Of a stretch of 31,991 bases of DNA, positions 1 to 8,566 are shown one piece after another (the first letter of the stretch is position 1; each line of letters opens with the position of its first letter). Below the pieces are notes generated by a model that was given only the letters and a program-made list of their open reading frames with translations, was not told the origin of the DNA and searched no databases. A program made the translations under genes and the position numbers. This DNA is from JASSUD01 sp031963225 (GTDB lineage Bacteria; Pseudomonadota; Gammaproteobacteria; Burkholderiales; Burkholderiaceae). The stretch spans positions 1 through 31,991 of the forward strand of contig JASSUD010000029.1 in the NCBI GenBank assembly GCA_031963225.1, given 5' to 3'.

Positions 1-5
1 GAAAT

Positions 6-48
6 CGGACATTTCTATTTAGCCAAAACCAGACATTACTATTTAGCC
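6..48. repeat. Tandem 19-bp repeat, possible IS21-family end
   Basis: Two near-identical 19-mers lie at 6-24 and 30-48 with a 24-bp period. They read CGGACATTTCTATTTAGCC and CAGACATTACTATTTAGCC, with 17 of 19 positions the same. Multiple short direct repeats of the GGACATTTCTATTT type are characteristic of the termini of IS21-family elements. No transposase is inside the window, so this would be one end of an element lying to the left, or a remnant. The family call rests on motif memory only. Confidence 0.35.
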
Positions 49-110
49 CTTACAACATCAGTGAACAAGTATTTCTTTATGTAAATAACCGCGCACCGCA
101 CACCATAGCT

Positions 111-2084
111 TTACTTTAATCTATCCAAATAAGCCGTCAGAGGCCCATGCAATGCATTGCATAGAAGCATAGCCTCAGCCTGATATAAATCATTCGGCGT
201 GAGTATCCGCTCAGTAGCTTGGAAAGTTGGATCATCTAACAACACAGCCCGCATTACGCCAGGAAGCGCGCCACTGGAAGTGGGTGGGGTATACCATTGA
301 CCTTTTAGTTTTAAAAAGAGATTCGTGCGCGCACCTTCAGTCAGCTCACCATTCCTGTTTACAAATAAAAGATCAAATACCCCATGCTCTTTTGCAAGCT
401 GTAATGCCTGGTTGTAATCTGGCCGAACGCTAGTTTTGTATTGCAGCCATATGGATTGCTGCTGGCTTGGCGCTGTGCCAGATAGCGAAGTGGATGGAAG
501 AGGCGGCACAGACTCTGCTGAATTTCCAAAAGCTGGACCTAATCCTAAATCCGATGCGAGTAATACAGGGACTGGTTGAGTAAGGGGAGGAGGGAGCGCT
601 TCGGTAGAAAACGTGCACTTACCCATCGCATCTAGTGTTAGCCTTATTTTAAAAGGCTGCATTGGAGGGAGGGCAGCAATAATTGCCTGAAGCTCCTTAT
701 AAATAGAGCGAGGTTGCCATAAAAAACCGAAATAATAGGCTGCACGTCGCAAACGCCTTGCATGGCGCATTGCATGACGTATACCTTGCTCATGCGTGGC
801 ATACATCGTTTCTATAAGCGTAAAACCAGAATCAAGCTGCGTTAAAAAGCGGGCTTTTAAACCACATTCTTTAAACTCATCGTAAGCGATGCTATCAAGC
901 ACAATACCCGCACCTATCCCTAATACACCTGCCCAATGCGAAGGTTCCTGAGCAGGTTTAAGCGTGAGGGTGCGTATTGCTACAGATAGACAAAAATCCC
1001 CGCATGCTCCCTTATTATCGCTTGAGGAAGTGTGTAATCCCGTGCGAGACGACGCATCTAACCAACCAATAGCACCGGTATAGAGTCCACGAGGCGTATT
1101 TTCAAGTTGGTGAATCCATTGCATCGAACTATGTTTAGGTGCCCCTGTGATAGAACCACAAGGAAAAAGCGCACGCATAATCTGTGCAAACGTTAACCCT
1201 TCTTGTAACTGCGCTTGAACCGTTGAGCTCATTTGCCAAACCGTGCCATAGGGCTCTACTTTAAAAAGCTCTGGCACCTGCACAGAACCCTGCTGCGCAA
1301 TCTGACTTAAATCATTGCGCAGCAAATCAACAATCATCACATTTTCAGCACGATTTTTAACACTTGCTGCCAAGTCAGCAGCGGCATTGCAGTGCGATAC
1401 ATCAGATGAACGTGCAGCAGTCCCTTTCATCGGTTTTGCCGTGAGCTTGCCACCTTGGTTTTGTAAAAAGAGTTCGGGAGAAAAAGATAAAATCCAATCC
1501 CCCATGGGAAGCGCTATTAAAGCTCCATAAGCCGTTGGCTGACGTTCGCGCAAGCGTTGGTACAAAGAAAAAGGGGAGCCGAGCACATCAAAATACAGTC
1601 GATAGGTGAAATTCATCTGATACATCTCACCCGCTTGCAAAGCAGCCTGAATCGTATTGAATACGCGTACAAATTCAGCTTCAGTGCAACTAGCTTGTAA
1701 GTGTGTAATGCTTGAAAGAGGACGCTTGCCTATCGTGCCCACCCCGTTCTCAGCGGCACTTGCCTGCTCTAGCCATGCGAGTACCTGCTGCTGCGAGAGC
1801 CGCGCACATTCGCGAAATAGTAAAAAACGACAGGCCGTCTGTGGCGCAAAGTCCGTTGCACGGTCGTGAAGATGTAACTTCACTCCCCATTCATATTCCG
1901 CAAGCACTACAGCATGCAATCCTGCCTGTAAATCTTCCTCTACCTCCTCGCACACCGCTTCCCACTGCGTACCATCCATGCAGATGCGCTGATGTACATA
2001 ATGCGTATACAAACGGCTAGAAGGTGCAGCTGCCGTGGCATGACAGTCATCAAGCAAAGCAAAGGTGGGGAAAGATAAAGACAT
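111..2084 (-). CDS. pabBC: Fused aminodeoxychorismate synthase component I / aminodeoxychorismate lyase (PabB-PabC)
   Basis: This protein makes p-aminobenzoate for folate. The PabB half aminates chorismate using ammonia from a PabA partner, and the PabC half is a PLP lyase that releases pyruvate. The PabB half (about residues 1-415) shows PMKGTA near 218-223, the IVDLLRNDLS segment near 251-260 and GSITGAPK near 310-317. A PIKGT/PMKGT lysine in place of the tryptophan-binding signature fits PabB rather than TrpE. The PabC half (about 420-657) begins at FTLIETMYA and has the PLP lysine in KTSVRPDYN (about K550) and LTEGARTNLFL. Two Ser/Pro/Gly-rich inserts interrupt the domains, near 344-361 and 517-544. 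I start it at the ATG at 2084. The frame is open to 2141, but that extra part lies in the REPIN-like repeat. PabBC fusions are common in Burkholderiales. Confidence 0.9.
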   Translation of the reverse strand: MSLSFPTFALLDDCHATAAAPSSRLYTHYVHQRICMDGTQWEAVCEEVEEDLQAGLHAVVLAEYEWGVKLHLHDRATDFAPQTACRFLLFRECARLSQQQVLAWLEQASAAENGVGTIGKRPLSSITHLQASCTEAEFVRVFNTIQAALQAGEMYQMNFTYRLYFDVLGSPFSLYQRLRERQPTAYGALIALPMGDWILSFSPELFLQNQGGKLTAKPMKGTAARSSDVSHCNAAADLAASVKNRAENVMIVDLLRNDLSQIAQQGSVQVPELFKVEPYGTVWQMSSTVQAQLQEGLTFAQIMRALFPCGSITGAPKHSSMQWIHQLENTPRGLYTGAIGWLDASSRTGLHTSSSDNKGACGDFCLSVAIRTLTLKPAQEPSHWAGVLGIGAGIVLDSIAYDEFKECGLKARFLTQLDSGFTLIETMYATHEQGIRHAMRHARRLRRAAYYFGFLWQPRSIYKELQAIIAALPPMQPFKIRLTLDAMGKCTFSTEALPPPLTQPVPVLLASDLGLGPAFGNSAESVPPLPSTSLSGTAPSQQQSIWLQYKTSVRPDYNQALQLAKEHGVFDLLFVNRNGELTEGARTNLFLKLKGQWYTPPTSSGALPGVMRAVLLDDPTFQATERILTPNDLYQAEAMLLCNALHGPLTAYLDRLK

Positions 2085-2095
2085 AATGAAATAAA

Positions 2096-2238
2096 AGAAT
2101 GGTAGGTTGGGGTGACGAAGGAACCCCAACATGCAGACCACTGCCCTCTAATATATGGCCCTTTGCAGTATATAGGCAGGTTTTAGAAGGCTCTTGGTAG
2201 GATGTTGGGGTTCCTTCGTCACCCCAACCTACCATTCT
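2096..2238. repeat. REPIN-like element: two inverted REP hairpins
   Basis: Two perfect 37-bp inverted arms (2096-2132 and 2202-2238) flank a 69-bp spacer. Each arm is itself a hairpin: stem GTTGGGGT (2106-2113), 9-nt loop, stem ACCCCAAC (2123-2130). In the left arm GTAG (2102-2105) lies immediately 5' of the stem. A GTAG or GGAG foot beside a short hairpin is the hallmark of REP sequences mobilised by REP-associated tyrosine transposases. Two REPs in inverted orientation make a REPIN. It sits between the starts of pabBC and the end of panC, so it may also act on the panC 3' end. Confidence 0.75.
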
Positions 2239-2274
2239 GTACGAGCATAGTGGGGGGGTGAGTTTAAAAAACTA

Positions 2275-3138
2275 TCAACATTCCAAGTTATCTAACAAAC
2301 GCGTACTTCCTAAAGTAGCAGCGGCCAGAATAACAAGTTCAGGCAAATCGGAATGACCCATACTGGCTTCTGAAGAAGCACTCAGTACAGGCTCTTGCAA
2401 AGTCCTGCGCTCACGAATAGCAATATAGTCTGGCTTCCAACCCTGTTCACGTAAAAAAGCACAGGCCTCTTGTTCCAGCGCAGCAAAATCGCGGCGGTGC
2501 GCAACGTGCATATCGTCTCGAATTTTAAGCAGGGTAGCAAAAAGCGTAGCAGCGCGCGCTTGTTGCTCAGGCGTCAGATAACTATTTCTGGAAGATAAAG
2601 CCAGCCCAGACGCAGAGCGAGCCGTATGAGCCCCAATAATATGAATCGGGAGCATAAGCTGATGGACCATATCGCGCACCACATGCAATTGCTGATAATC
2701 CTTTTTGCCAAATACCGCCACACGAGGCTGCACACCATGAAATAGCTTCAACACAACCGTGCATACACCTTCAAAAAAACCTGGGCGGTGCGCCCCTTCC
2801 AAAATATGGCCAATAGCAGGGGAGGGATGCACGCGACAAGTTTGCGTTTGAGGATAAAGCTCAGCCTGATTAGGCGCAAATAAAACATCTACCTTCTCTT
2901 GCTCTAACACCGCCACATCCGCTTCTAGCGTACGCGGGTAGCGCTCAAAATCCTCATGCGGCCCAAATTGCAGCGGATTCACAAAAATACTGGCCACCAC
3001 CGGACTACCATGCGCATGCGCCACCTGCATCAAAGAAGCATGCCCCTGATGCAAATTACCCATAGTGGGCACAAAAGCCGTATTTTTCTCTGCATGCAAA
3101 TGCGCACGCAGCGCATCAAAGGTGTGGATAATTTTCAT
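2275..3138 (-). CDS. panC: Pantothenate synthetase (pantoate--beta-alanine ligase)
   Basis: This cytoplasmic enzyme joins pantoate and beta-alanine with ATP to give pantothenate, the precursor of coenzyme A. At 287 residues it has the normal family length. The nucleotide-binding signature PTMGNLHQGH is at 24-33, GKKDYQQ at 144-150 and the KMSKS-like loop LSSRNSYL at 181-188. NPLQFGP with EDFERYPRT (54-70) and the C-terminal GSTRLLDNLE are also typical. The ATG at 3138 gives a start beginning MKII, which matches known PanC N-termini, but the ribosome site is weak. It lies alone between the REPIN-like element and the tRNA gene, with no panB or panD nearby. Confidence 0.96.
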   Translation of the reverse strand: MKIIHTFDALRAHLHAEKNTAFVPTMGNLHQGHASLMQVAHAHGSPVVASIFVNPLQFGPHEDFERYPRTLEADVAVLEQEKVDVLFAPNQAELYPQTQTCRVHPSPAIGHILEGAHRPGFFEGVCTVVLKLFHGVQPRVAVFGKKDYQQLHVVRDMVHQLMLPIHIIGAHTARSASGLALSSRNSYLTPEQQARAATLFATLLKIRDDMHVAHRRDFAALEQEACAFLREQGWKPDYIAIRERRTLQEPVLSASSEASMGHSDLPELVILAAATLGSTRLLDNLEC

Positions 3139-3360
3139 GGTGTGAGAGTAAAGGTAAGAAAGCGAGCAGACAAGATAGAGCCCAAATAGGTATAGAGACT
3201 AATGTAACACCTCTCTATGGAACTCTATAGCCTGCTGTAATGACAAAGAATGGTAAGGCATAGCCTTCAATATGCAATGGCCAGCCTCCAATTTTTTACC
3301 AAAAACGACACTTATTTAAGCCCTATTTAGACTACCTATCTAATTAAGCTAGATTTGAGC

Positions 3361-3388
3361 TTGTATTATCTAATGCATTTGCTATACT
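3361..3388 (+). promoter_or_regulatory. Putative sigma-70 promoter of tRNA-fMet
   Basis: TTGTAT (3361-3366) and TATACT (3383-3388) are separated by 16 bp. The predicted start near 3395 would leave a short leader before the tRNA at 3409. Confidence 0.5.
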
Positions 3389-3408
3389 ACGTCTTTCGCA
3401 GTGACGGA

Positions 3409-3482
3409 CGCGGGGTGGAGCAGTCTGGCAGCTCGTCGGGCTCATAACCCGGAGGTCGTAGGTTCAAATCCTGCCCCCGCAA
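3409..3482 (+). tRNA. Initiator tRNA-fMet (anticodon CAT)
   Basis: The 74-nt sequence folds as a full cloverleaf. It has the unpaired first base C1 opposite A72, and the GGG/CCC pairs of the anticodon stem flanking CTCATAA, both hallmarks of bacterial initiator tRNA. It is very close to the E. coli fMet gene as I remember it. The T-arm is GTAGG-TTCAAAT-CCTGC. The bases after the discriminator A (3482) are CCCA rather than CCA, so the 3' CCA is not encoded in the usual register. This may reflect the prophage junction, since the integrase gene begins reading toward it from 4662 and ends at 3526. Confidence 0.96.
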
Positions 3483-3491
3483 CCCATATTT

Positions 3492-3519
3492 AAAAGCCTT
3501 CCAGCTGGAGGGCTTTTTT
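3492..3519. terminator. Rho-independent terminator after tRNA-fMet / integrase
   Basis: An 11-bp stem pairs AAAAGCCTTCC with GGAGGGCTTTT (one G-T pair) around an AGCT loop. It is followed by a T-run on the plus strand and preceded by an A-run. It can end tRNA transcription (plus) and possibly integrase transcription (minus). Confidence 0.8.
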
Positions 3520-3525
3520 ATTTGG

Positions 3526-4662
3526 TTAAGCCACTGCAGTCAAATTGCAGTCAACATTCTCCGCTTTATCAGAATGCTTGGGCCTCTCAAAAAGAGTATG
3601 CGATTGCACCCACTGTTCTAAATGAGGTGCAGCAAGATGCGCATACCGCAATACCATTTCCATACTTTCCCACCCGCCTAACTCTTTGAGAACATGCAAA
3701 GGTGTTCCTCTTTGGACATGCCAGCTGGCCCAGGTATGGCGTAAATCATGCCACCTAAAATCTTTAATGCCAGAGTCCTTTAAGGCTTTGTACCAAGCTT
3801 TCGTAGATGTTTGCTTGACACGCTTTCCCTCATACACAAAAACATAAGTTTTATATCCAGTCTCCAGATATTTTTGTTCCTCAAGAGTCCGCTTTATGGC
3901 TTGTCGGTGTTCTAAAATTGCGATAGCGATGTTAGAAAGGGGGACTGGAATGGCTTTACGGGCTTTAGCTTGATCAGGATGAATCCACGCCATGCGCCGC
4001 TTAAAATCAAGCTGTGACCATTCTAGGCCCGTCACATTAGCCCGACGTAACCCTGTTTCAAGACTGAACTGAGCCATATCTGCTAAGTGAGAAGGCAAAT
4101 TAGAAAGAAGCTCTTGTGCTTGATCATGAGTAATCCACCGAATACGTTTCTTCGGCTCGGAAAGCATCTTGATTTTAGGGACCCGATCTATCCATTCCCA
4201 TTCAAAAGCCGACTGCAAGACAGCAGATAATACTTCTAGCACACGGTTTACAGTCGCTGGTTTAACCTTACGTCCTGTTGCTTTTACCCCTTTTTTGGTT
4301 TGAAGCATGACGTGTTCCGCTCGTTTTAAAGCTATGATTTCATCAACGAGTGTACGGTTAATAGCGCTTAATTTTTTTCCCTCTAACATTTTATCAAGCC
4401 AGCGTAAACGACATTTGATGTCCTCAATACTGGCATGATCTTCTCGTTCACTGACATACCGTAAAGCAGCTTGTTCCCATAGATAATCTGGTTTGTATTG
4501 AAGTTTTGCTTGGTTCCACAAATCCGCTTTTAATTGATCATGGAATTCTTGCGCTTTGGTTTTGTCCGTGGTGCCAGTGCTGCCTTGTAAAGCTTTTTTA
4601 GCTCCTGGGGAGTATATTCTGTAATACCAGAATGGACTTGTGCTACGTTTAAAGAGCGACAT
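3526..4662 (-). CDS. int: Phage tyrosine integrase
   Basis: This site-specific recombinase inserts and excises the prophage. Its 378 residues are normal for phage integrases. The N-terminus (MSLFKRSTSPFWYYRI) is the usual arm-binding start. A SAM-like core-binding domain covers about 55-160. The catalytic set is R206 in TGLRR, H305 and R308 in HDLRHTW, W331 in GGWESM and the nucleophile Y340 in RYAHL; a lysine near 235 is plausible. It reads toward the tRNA-fMet 3' end 43 bp away, which is the arrangement expected for integration into that tRNA. Its first 133 nt overlap the 3' part of the upstream HTH gene in another frame, so the two are probably translated from one message. Confidence 0.95.
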   Translation of the reverse strand: MSLFKRSTSPFWYYRIYSPGAKKALQGSTGTTDKTKAQEFHDQLKADLWNQAKLQYKPDYLWEQAALRYVSEREDHASIEDIKCRLRWLDKMLEGKKLSAINRTLVDEIIALKRAEHVMLQTKKGVKATGRKVKPATVNRVLEVLSAVLQSAFEWEWIDRVPKIKMLSEPKKRIRWITHDQAQELLSNLPSHLADMAQFSLETGLRRANVTGLEWSQLDFKRRMAWIHPDQAKARKAIPVPLSNIAIAILEHRQAIKRTLEEQKYLETGYKTYVFVYEGKRVKQTSTKAWYKALKDSGIKDFRWHDLRHTWASWHVQRGTPLHVLKELGGWESMEMVLRYAHLAAPHLEQWVQSHTLFERPKHSDKAENVDCNLTAVA

Positions 4663-4934
4663 ATTTCACCTCCATTTGTGGTGTCACCCTGCACAATTCG
4701 CGAGGGCCATTCTCCTTCAAGATAACGCTGTAATGCAACTATCGAAAAAAGCCAACGTTTCCCTACCTTTTTAGCAGGGATTTCTCCTGCCTTTGCTTTC
4801 ACGCGGATGGTTTCTGGGTGTGCACGTAGAAGTTCTGCAACTTCGTTAAGATCGAGCGTATAAAAAAGAGGCGCTGCAGCTTCAGCGATTTTGTGCTGGA
4901 GAGGTAGAGGACCTGGGATGTCATATATCGTCAT
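4530..4934 (-). CDS. Excisionase-like winged HTH DNA-binding protein
   Basis: This is a 134-residue protein. Residues about 24-72 form a MerR/excisionase-type HTH: a YTLDLNEVAELL helix, HPETIRVKAKAGEI as recognition helix, and the wing KVGKRWLFSIVALQRYL. Such small proteins bind att or promoter DNA and often steer integrase toward excision. The last third (about 91-134) is read in a different frame from the integrase start and overlaps it by 133 nt. Its lysine-rich tail there may be only lightly constrained. The start at 4934 overlaps the stop of the primase-helicase (4931) by 4 nt (ATGA), so it is translationally coupled to that gene. Functional role as Xis or Cox is inferred from position. 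Confidence 0.75.
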   Translation of the reverse strand: MTIYDIPGPLPLQHKIAEAAAPLFYTLDLNEVAELLRAHPETIRVKAKAGEIPAKKVGKRWLFSIVALQRYLEGEWPSRIVQGDTTNGGEICRSLNVAQVHSGITEYTPQELKKLYKAALAPRTKPKRKNSMIN

Positions 4935-7581
4935 GCTTGCTCTCGCTTAAAAATCCAACATTTAAGAACCTGGGGGCCAGTCTGATGAGATAAATTCTTT
5001 GATCGAATCACAGAACGAATGAGCTTTGTTCCTACATATTTGCGTTCTCTACTGCTCCGTAAATAGCGCTTGAGATCAATCTGCGGAGGTACTTTTTGCT
5101 GGTGCTCTGCAGCTAACTTGACGAAATCATTAAGATTGACCGCAATCAGCCCAGGCTCACGCGTATGATTGAGCTTCGGTTCTCCACCGCCCTCGAGATA
5201 ATCAAACGTATCCCAAAATTCCTGCACGATCGGATGATCGGTATTGATCATGCGCTGACGCTGTTTCGCCATTGCTATTAATTGCGCATGCACTTCCTTT
5301 TGCTGCGCATCGGGAAGATAAACAATCAGTGCTAACGCGTCGACCAACGCCATCAGCTGCGCATGATTTTTGGCGATACGCACATGCGAAATATCAGGCT
5401 GGGTATGCAGTTGCTGCTCGTAATAAGGCGTGCGCTCCAGAATGCACTGCATCATGGCCGTCTCTTTGGTGAGTGCACGCAAGATAAAGGGACTGAGTGC
5501 TTCGACGGGCATCCGCTCTAGAGCTTCTGCATAGGCTCTGGTGTCCGACGTATGCAAACTGCAATCGAAATGGAGATGAATGAGCCTCTGCAAAATAGCT
5601 TCACTGGCACATACAGGGGTGTTTTGGCTGATGACCACGCTGCCACGAAATGGCGGCTCACGCGTTTCATTGCCACTATTTTTGATACCAGTTGCCCGCA
5701 CACAGCGCCCGTTATAAGCCGTCTTTAATTCATCCCAATCGAAAGAAGCATATTTGCTGCTTTCCTCTCGACGCTCGCCTTCAATCAGCACTACCGGCAA
5801 GCATGAAACTTGCGCAAAGTTACGTGCACGGGCAGCGAGCGAAGATTTTGATGGATCAAAGCCTTCATAATCTCGTCGTCCTAGCAATTTCCATAAGAAT
5901 TCAATTAATGTCGATTTACCGGCTCCGGGTTCTCCTACAATCTCCAAAAACGGAAAGCTTTTGTGCTCGGCCCGGATTTGCTCAGCAAATAAAGAACCCA
6001 GCCAAAACGCTAGCGCAATGATTCCTTTAGCTCCAAAGCATTCCCAGAAGGGAGTCAACCAATCTAGATCCTTGCTGCTTTTCTCGCGCTGGATAGAAAG
6101 CGGTGCTAGCTGGCTGAGCGTTTTGAGGCTGATGGATCCCAGCTCAAAAAAATCTTCTTCATTAAGCGTGACCACTTGCCCTTTGCGAATAGCGATATCT
6201 TTAAAGACGTAGCACCCGTGCTCACTGCTATAGCCGATAAAATCAATTGTCTGGATGGACCGAATATGAGCCATACTGTTTCGTAGATAGCGGTCGAGCT
6301 GAGTGCTATTCCCGGAATAAAAAGCCCCGGGAGCGATGGTGAGCAGGCGTTTTCTAAACTCACTGGCACAGGCGATTTGCGTACCCGTAAACGTGCTTTT
6401 GATAGATGAAGCGTTGGGAAAGTCGATACGAAAGTAGTACCAAGCTTCATCCGTAGCGGCATGCGCCTGGTAATACAATGGAATAGGCGCGCAGTTCGCA
6501 ATCTCTGCGATGTTGCTACAACTTTTGAGCGCTGCATCCCCTTGTATTGGGCTATCCTCAGAGGATTGTGCTGCTTCACGAGCACGGTCGAGCTGCTCCT
6601 GATCCAGCTTGAACCAGTACAACCGCCGCTCATAATCAAAAGCAAACTCTCTTAAGCCATTCTTTTGATGTAAAAGCCTTCCACGCTCAAAGGGGCTATC
6701 GGCAATTAACAGTGCGCCGTGGTATAGATAGGTTTCCAGATCTGCTTTGCTCAGGCGTTCGCTTTGATGTAGGTCATTCCAATCCAGCTTATTTTTACCC
6801 TGAGGAATTTGGGCTGCCTTACACTTCCAACCTGCCTTACGTGCACGCTCTATCCCTTTGATAATTGCGCGTTGCCCTGCCTTATCACTATCCAGCGCCC
6901 AGATTAAGCGGGGTCGGTGGCCGGTGGATGCGAGTCTAGTCTAGTCAGCGCTTTCTCAGGATAGTTGGTACAAGAGAGCAATGCGACTGCGGCGATTCCA
7001 TGGTGATCAAGTGCAATCGCATCAAAGATCCCTTCCACCAGCCACACTTCTTTAGCGGTTTGAATATTGAGCGTGGGAGGCTGCCACCAGAGCCCCGCGT
7101 AACTGCTACCGGACTTAAAATGTGCTTTTTTACCAAAGCGCTTAGGCTGATCAATGAGCCGTTCCCAAACGATGCCTTCCACGGTAAAGCGCACGGTGGC
7201 ACTACTGACATTGAGCGCGGTATCTCGATAGTGCCCTTGCGTATACCAGCCACGAATTCTTTCTAAATCGAATCCCCGTGCATCACGCAAATAGGCTTCT
7301 GCTGCTGCATCAGGGCAGTCTTTTCGTACTGGAAAACGAGTAGACCAGTTATCGAACAAATCGCTATAGAGATCTTTAACTGATTGCTCCCATCCGCAGC
7401 GATTCTGGCGTCCACACCGCAAAATCCAAGGATGCTGCGCATGCGTAAACAATTCTTTCTTTCCACATTCGGGGCAGCGTCCTTGTTGCAGCCAGGTCCC
7501 TTTATCCTGAAAGCCATAATCCGCGATCAAACGTGCATGAATCCTTTGGTGGAGCTCTGGGTCCATCATGCGCAGGTTCAT
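4931..7581 (-). pseudogene. Toprim primase-helicase, interrupted by one frameshift
   Basis: This is a phage replication protein combining primase and ring-helicase functions. The first part (7581 to 6904, 225 codons) has a zinc ribbon (C36, C39, C56, C62) and the toprim glutamate in VWLVEGIFDAIAL, then stops at TAA 6904-6906. One frame back, from 6910, translation continues without a stop to 4931. It opens with RLIWALDSDKAG, the toprim DxD motif, and includes Walker A GEPGAGKST (about residue 550 of the joined protein). Restoring one C in the C4 run at 6910-6913 yields a single protein of 883 residues. As it stands the toprim domain is split between E and DxD. This could be a disabling mutation, a sequencing error or a -1 slip (CCC repositions on CCC). 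The start at 7581 abuts the stop of the upstream gene. Confidence 0.85.
6910..6913 (-). other. Frameshift site (C4 run) in primase-helicase
   Basis: On the minus strand the frame reads GAC CCC GCT TAA. A single added C, or a -1 slip of the proline codon, gives CGC TTA ATC TGG and the conserved toprim DSD motif. Both flanking frames are otherwise uninterrupted. Confidence 0.85.
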
Positions 7582-7950
7582 TTATGCAGCTCCTGCTTCG
7601 GTCTGATAGGTGCTAGGCACAGGTAAACTCTCTAGAACATGTGCTCGTATTAACATCATCAATTCATCTAGGCTAAAGACATGCTTATGGCCTGTTACCG
7701 GATCGCATATAAAAACCCCAAATGAAGTGGTGCGAGCCAGGTTGATGAATTCGCGATGATGACGGGACTCCATCTCACAAAATGCTTGTAGCGTCACATC
7801 TTCTGCAGTGCCTTCAGATATCTCTTCGGTATCCATTAAATGCGCCACACAACGCTGAATCAAAAACCGTCGATCTCCTTCTAAATGTTCTGCTTGATGT
7901 TGTGTCAGAAAGGCCATTGCTAAACCAAAAAGGTCTGGTTTTGTTTTCAT
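7582..7950 (-). CDS. Small phage early protein of unknown function
   Basis: This is about 122 residues and not recognised. The sequence is mostly helical with an acidic middle and no evident metal or nucleotide motif. It contains FGVFICDPVTGHKHVFSLDEL, which looks like a short beta hairpin followed by a helix. Three in-frame starts are possible: GTG 7956, ATG 7953 and ATG 7950. The GAGG ribosome site overlaps the GTG, so the ATG at 7950 is best spaced. Its stop (TAA 7582-7584) touches the ATG of the primase-helicase, so the two are coupled. The leader shares AACCTATAT with the leader of the zinc-finger gene at 8427. Role is probably in replication or its control, judged only by position. Confidence 0.7.
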   Translation of the reverse strand: MKTKPDLFGLAMAFLTQHQAEHLEGDRRFLIQRCVAHLMDTEEISEGTAEDVTLQAFCEMESRHHREFINLARTTSFGVFICDPVTGHKHVFSLDELMMLIRAHVLESLPVPSTYQTEAGAA

Positions 7951-8097
7951 CATCACCTCGTATATAGGTTGAACGTTGAAATGTGTTTAGAAATGCGGTC
8001 TTTTCTAAAAAAAAGCGTAAAACTTCCCTATCAAGCTCAATAAGCTCGTTTTTATAGGATGGTGCAAAAATGAAAAACGGAATAAGATGAAGCTTAC

Positions 8098-8427
8098 TTA
8101 TATAAGCTCATCCTTTAGTAAGCCGCATCGCTCTATATGCTTTGCATATGTATTCATGCGAGCTTGAGTCCGTTTTGAGAATGGAATGGCTACTTGCAGA
8201 TTAGGTATCGCAGAGGGAGAGAGAGTAAAGACCGTTTGTAACCACGCAATATAGATATGACCGCATTCACTATTACTGCAGGCATACCGTAACTCTCGCA
8301 AAATGGGCGATACGCTTTTACTAGTTGCAATAGTCGCTTTTGATTTACAGTGTGGACAAAAGCTCGTAGGCGCTCTCATTCTGTTGTTGGCTGCTTTGCT
8401 ATGCGTACCAATGTTTGTATAAGACAT
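8098..8427 (-). CDS. ogr: Ogr/Delta-type zinc-finger transcriptional activator
   Basis: Ogr and Delta proteins of P2 and P4 activate the phage late promoters. This 109-residue protein has the defining pattern: CPHC (C24, C27), then a CSN-x2-C pair (C50, C55), followed by GHIYIAWLQTV, where Ogr proteins have the NC-x-A-F/Y-V/T segment. The four cysteines bind zinc in the family. The ATG at 8427 is supported by AGGTGG at 8435-8440, 7 nt upstream. It has a longer N-terminal tail (about 16 residues) than P2 Ogr. It lies back to back with the HTH repressor at 8567, so the 139-bp gap should hold the early switch. Confidence 0.8.
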   Translation of the reverse strand: MSYTNIGTHSKAANNRMRAPTSFCPHCKSKATIATSKSVSPILRELRYACSNSECGHIYIAWLQTVFTLSPSAIPNLQVAIPFSKRTQARMNTYAKHIERCGLLKDELI

Positions 8428-8469
8428 AGGTATTCCACCTGATATAGGTTAGCGCGGTCTGGATTTCTA

Positions 8470-8482
8470 ACTGACCGTCAGT
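8470..8482. promoter_or_regulatory. Palindromic operator candidate in the early switch
   Basis: ACTGAC-C-GTCAGT is a perfect 13-bp inverted repeat between the divergent activator and repressor genes. TTGATA (8505-8510) and TATATG (8526-8531) with a 15-bp spacer could be the repressor promoter. Repressor binding here is an inference. Confidence 0.4.
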
Positions 8483-8566
8483 AAAATATGAACAAAAATG
8501 CGATTTGATAAATATTACTTAAAACTATATGTATTTTTGTGCATTTATGAAAGAGGAAAATCGCGT

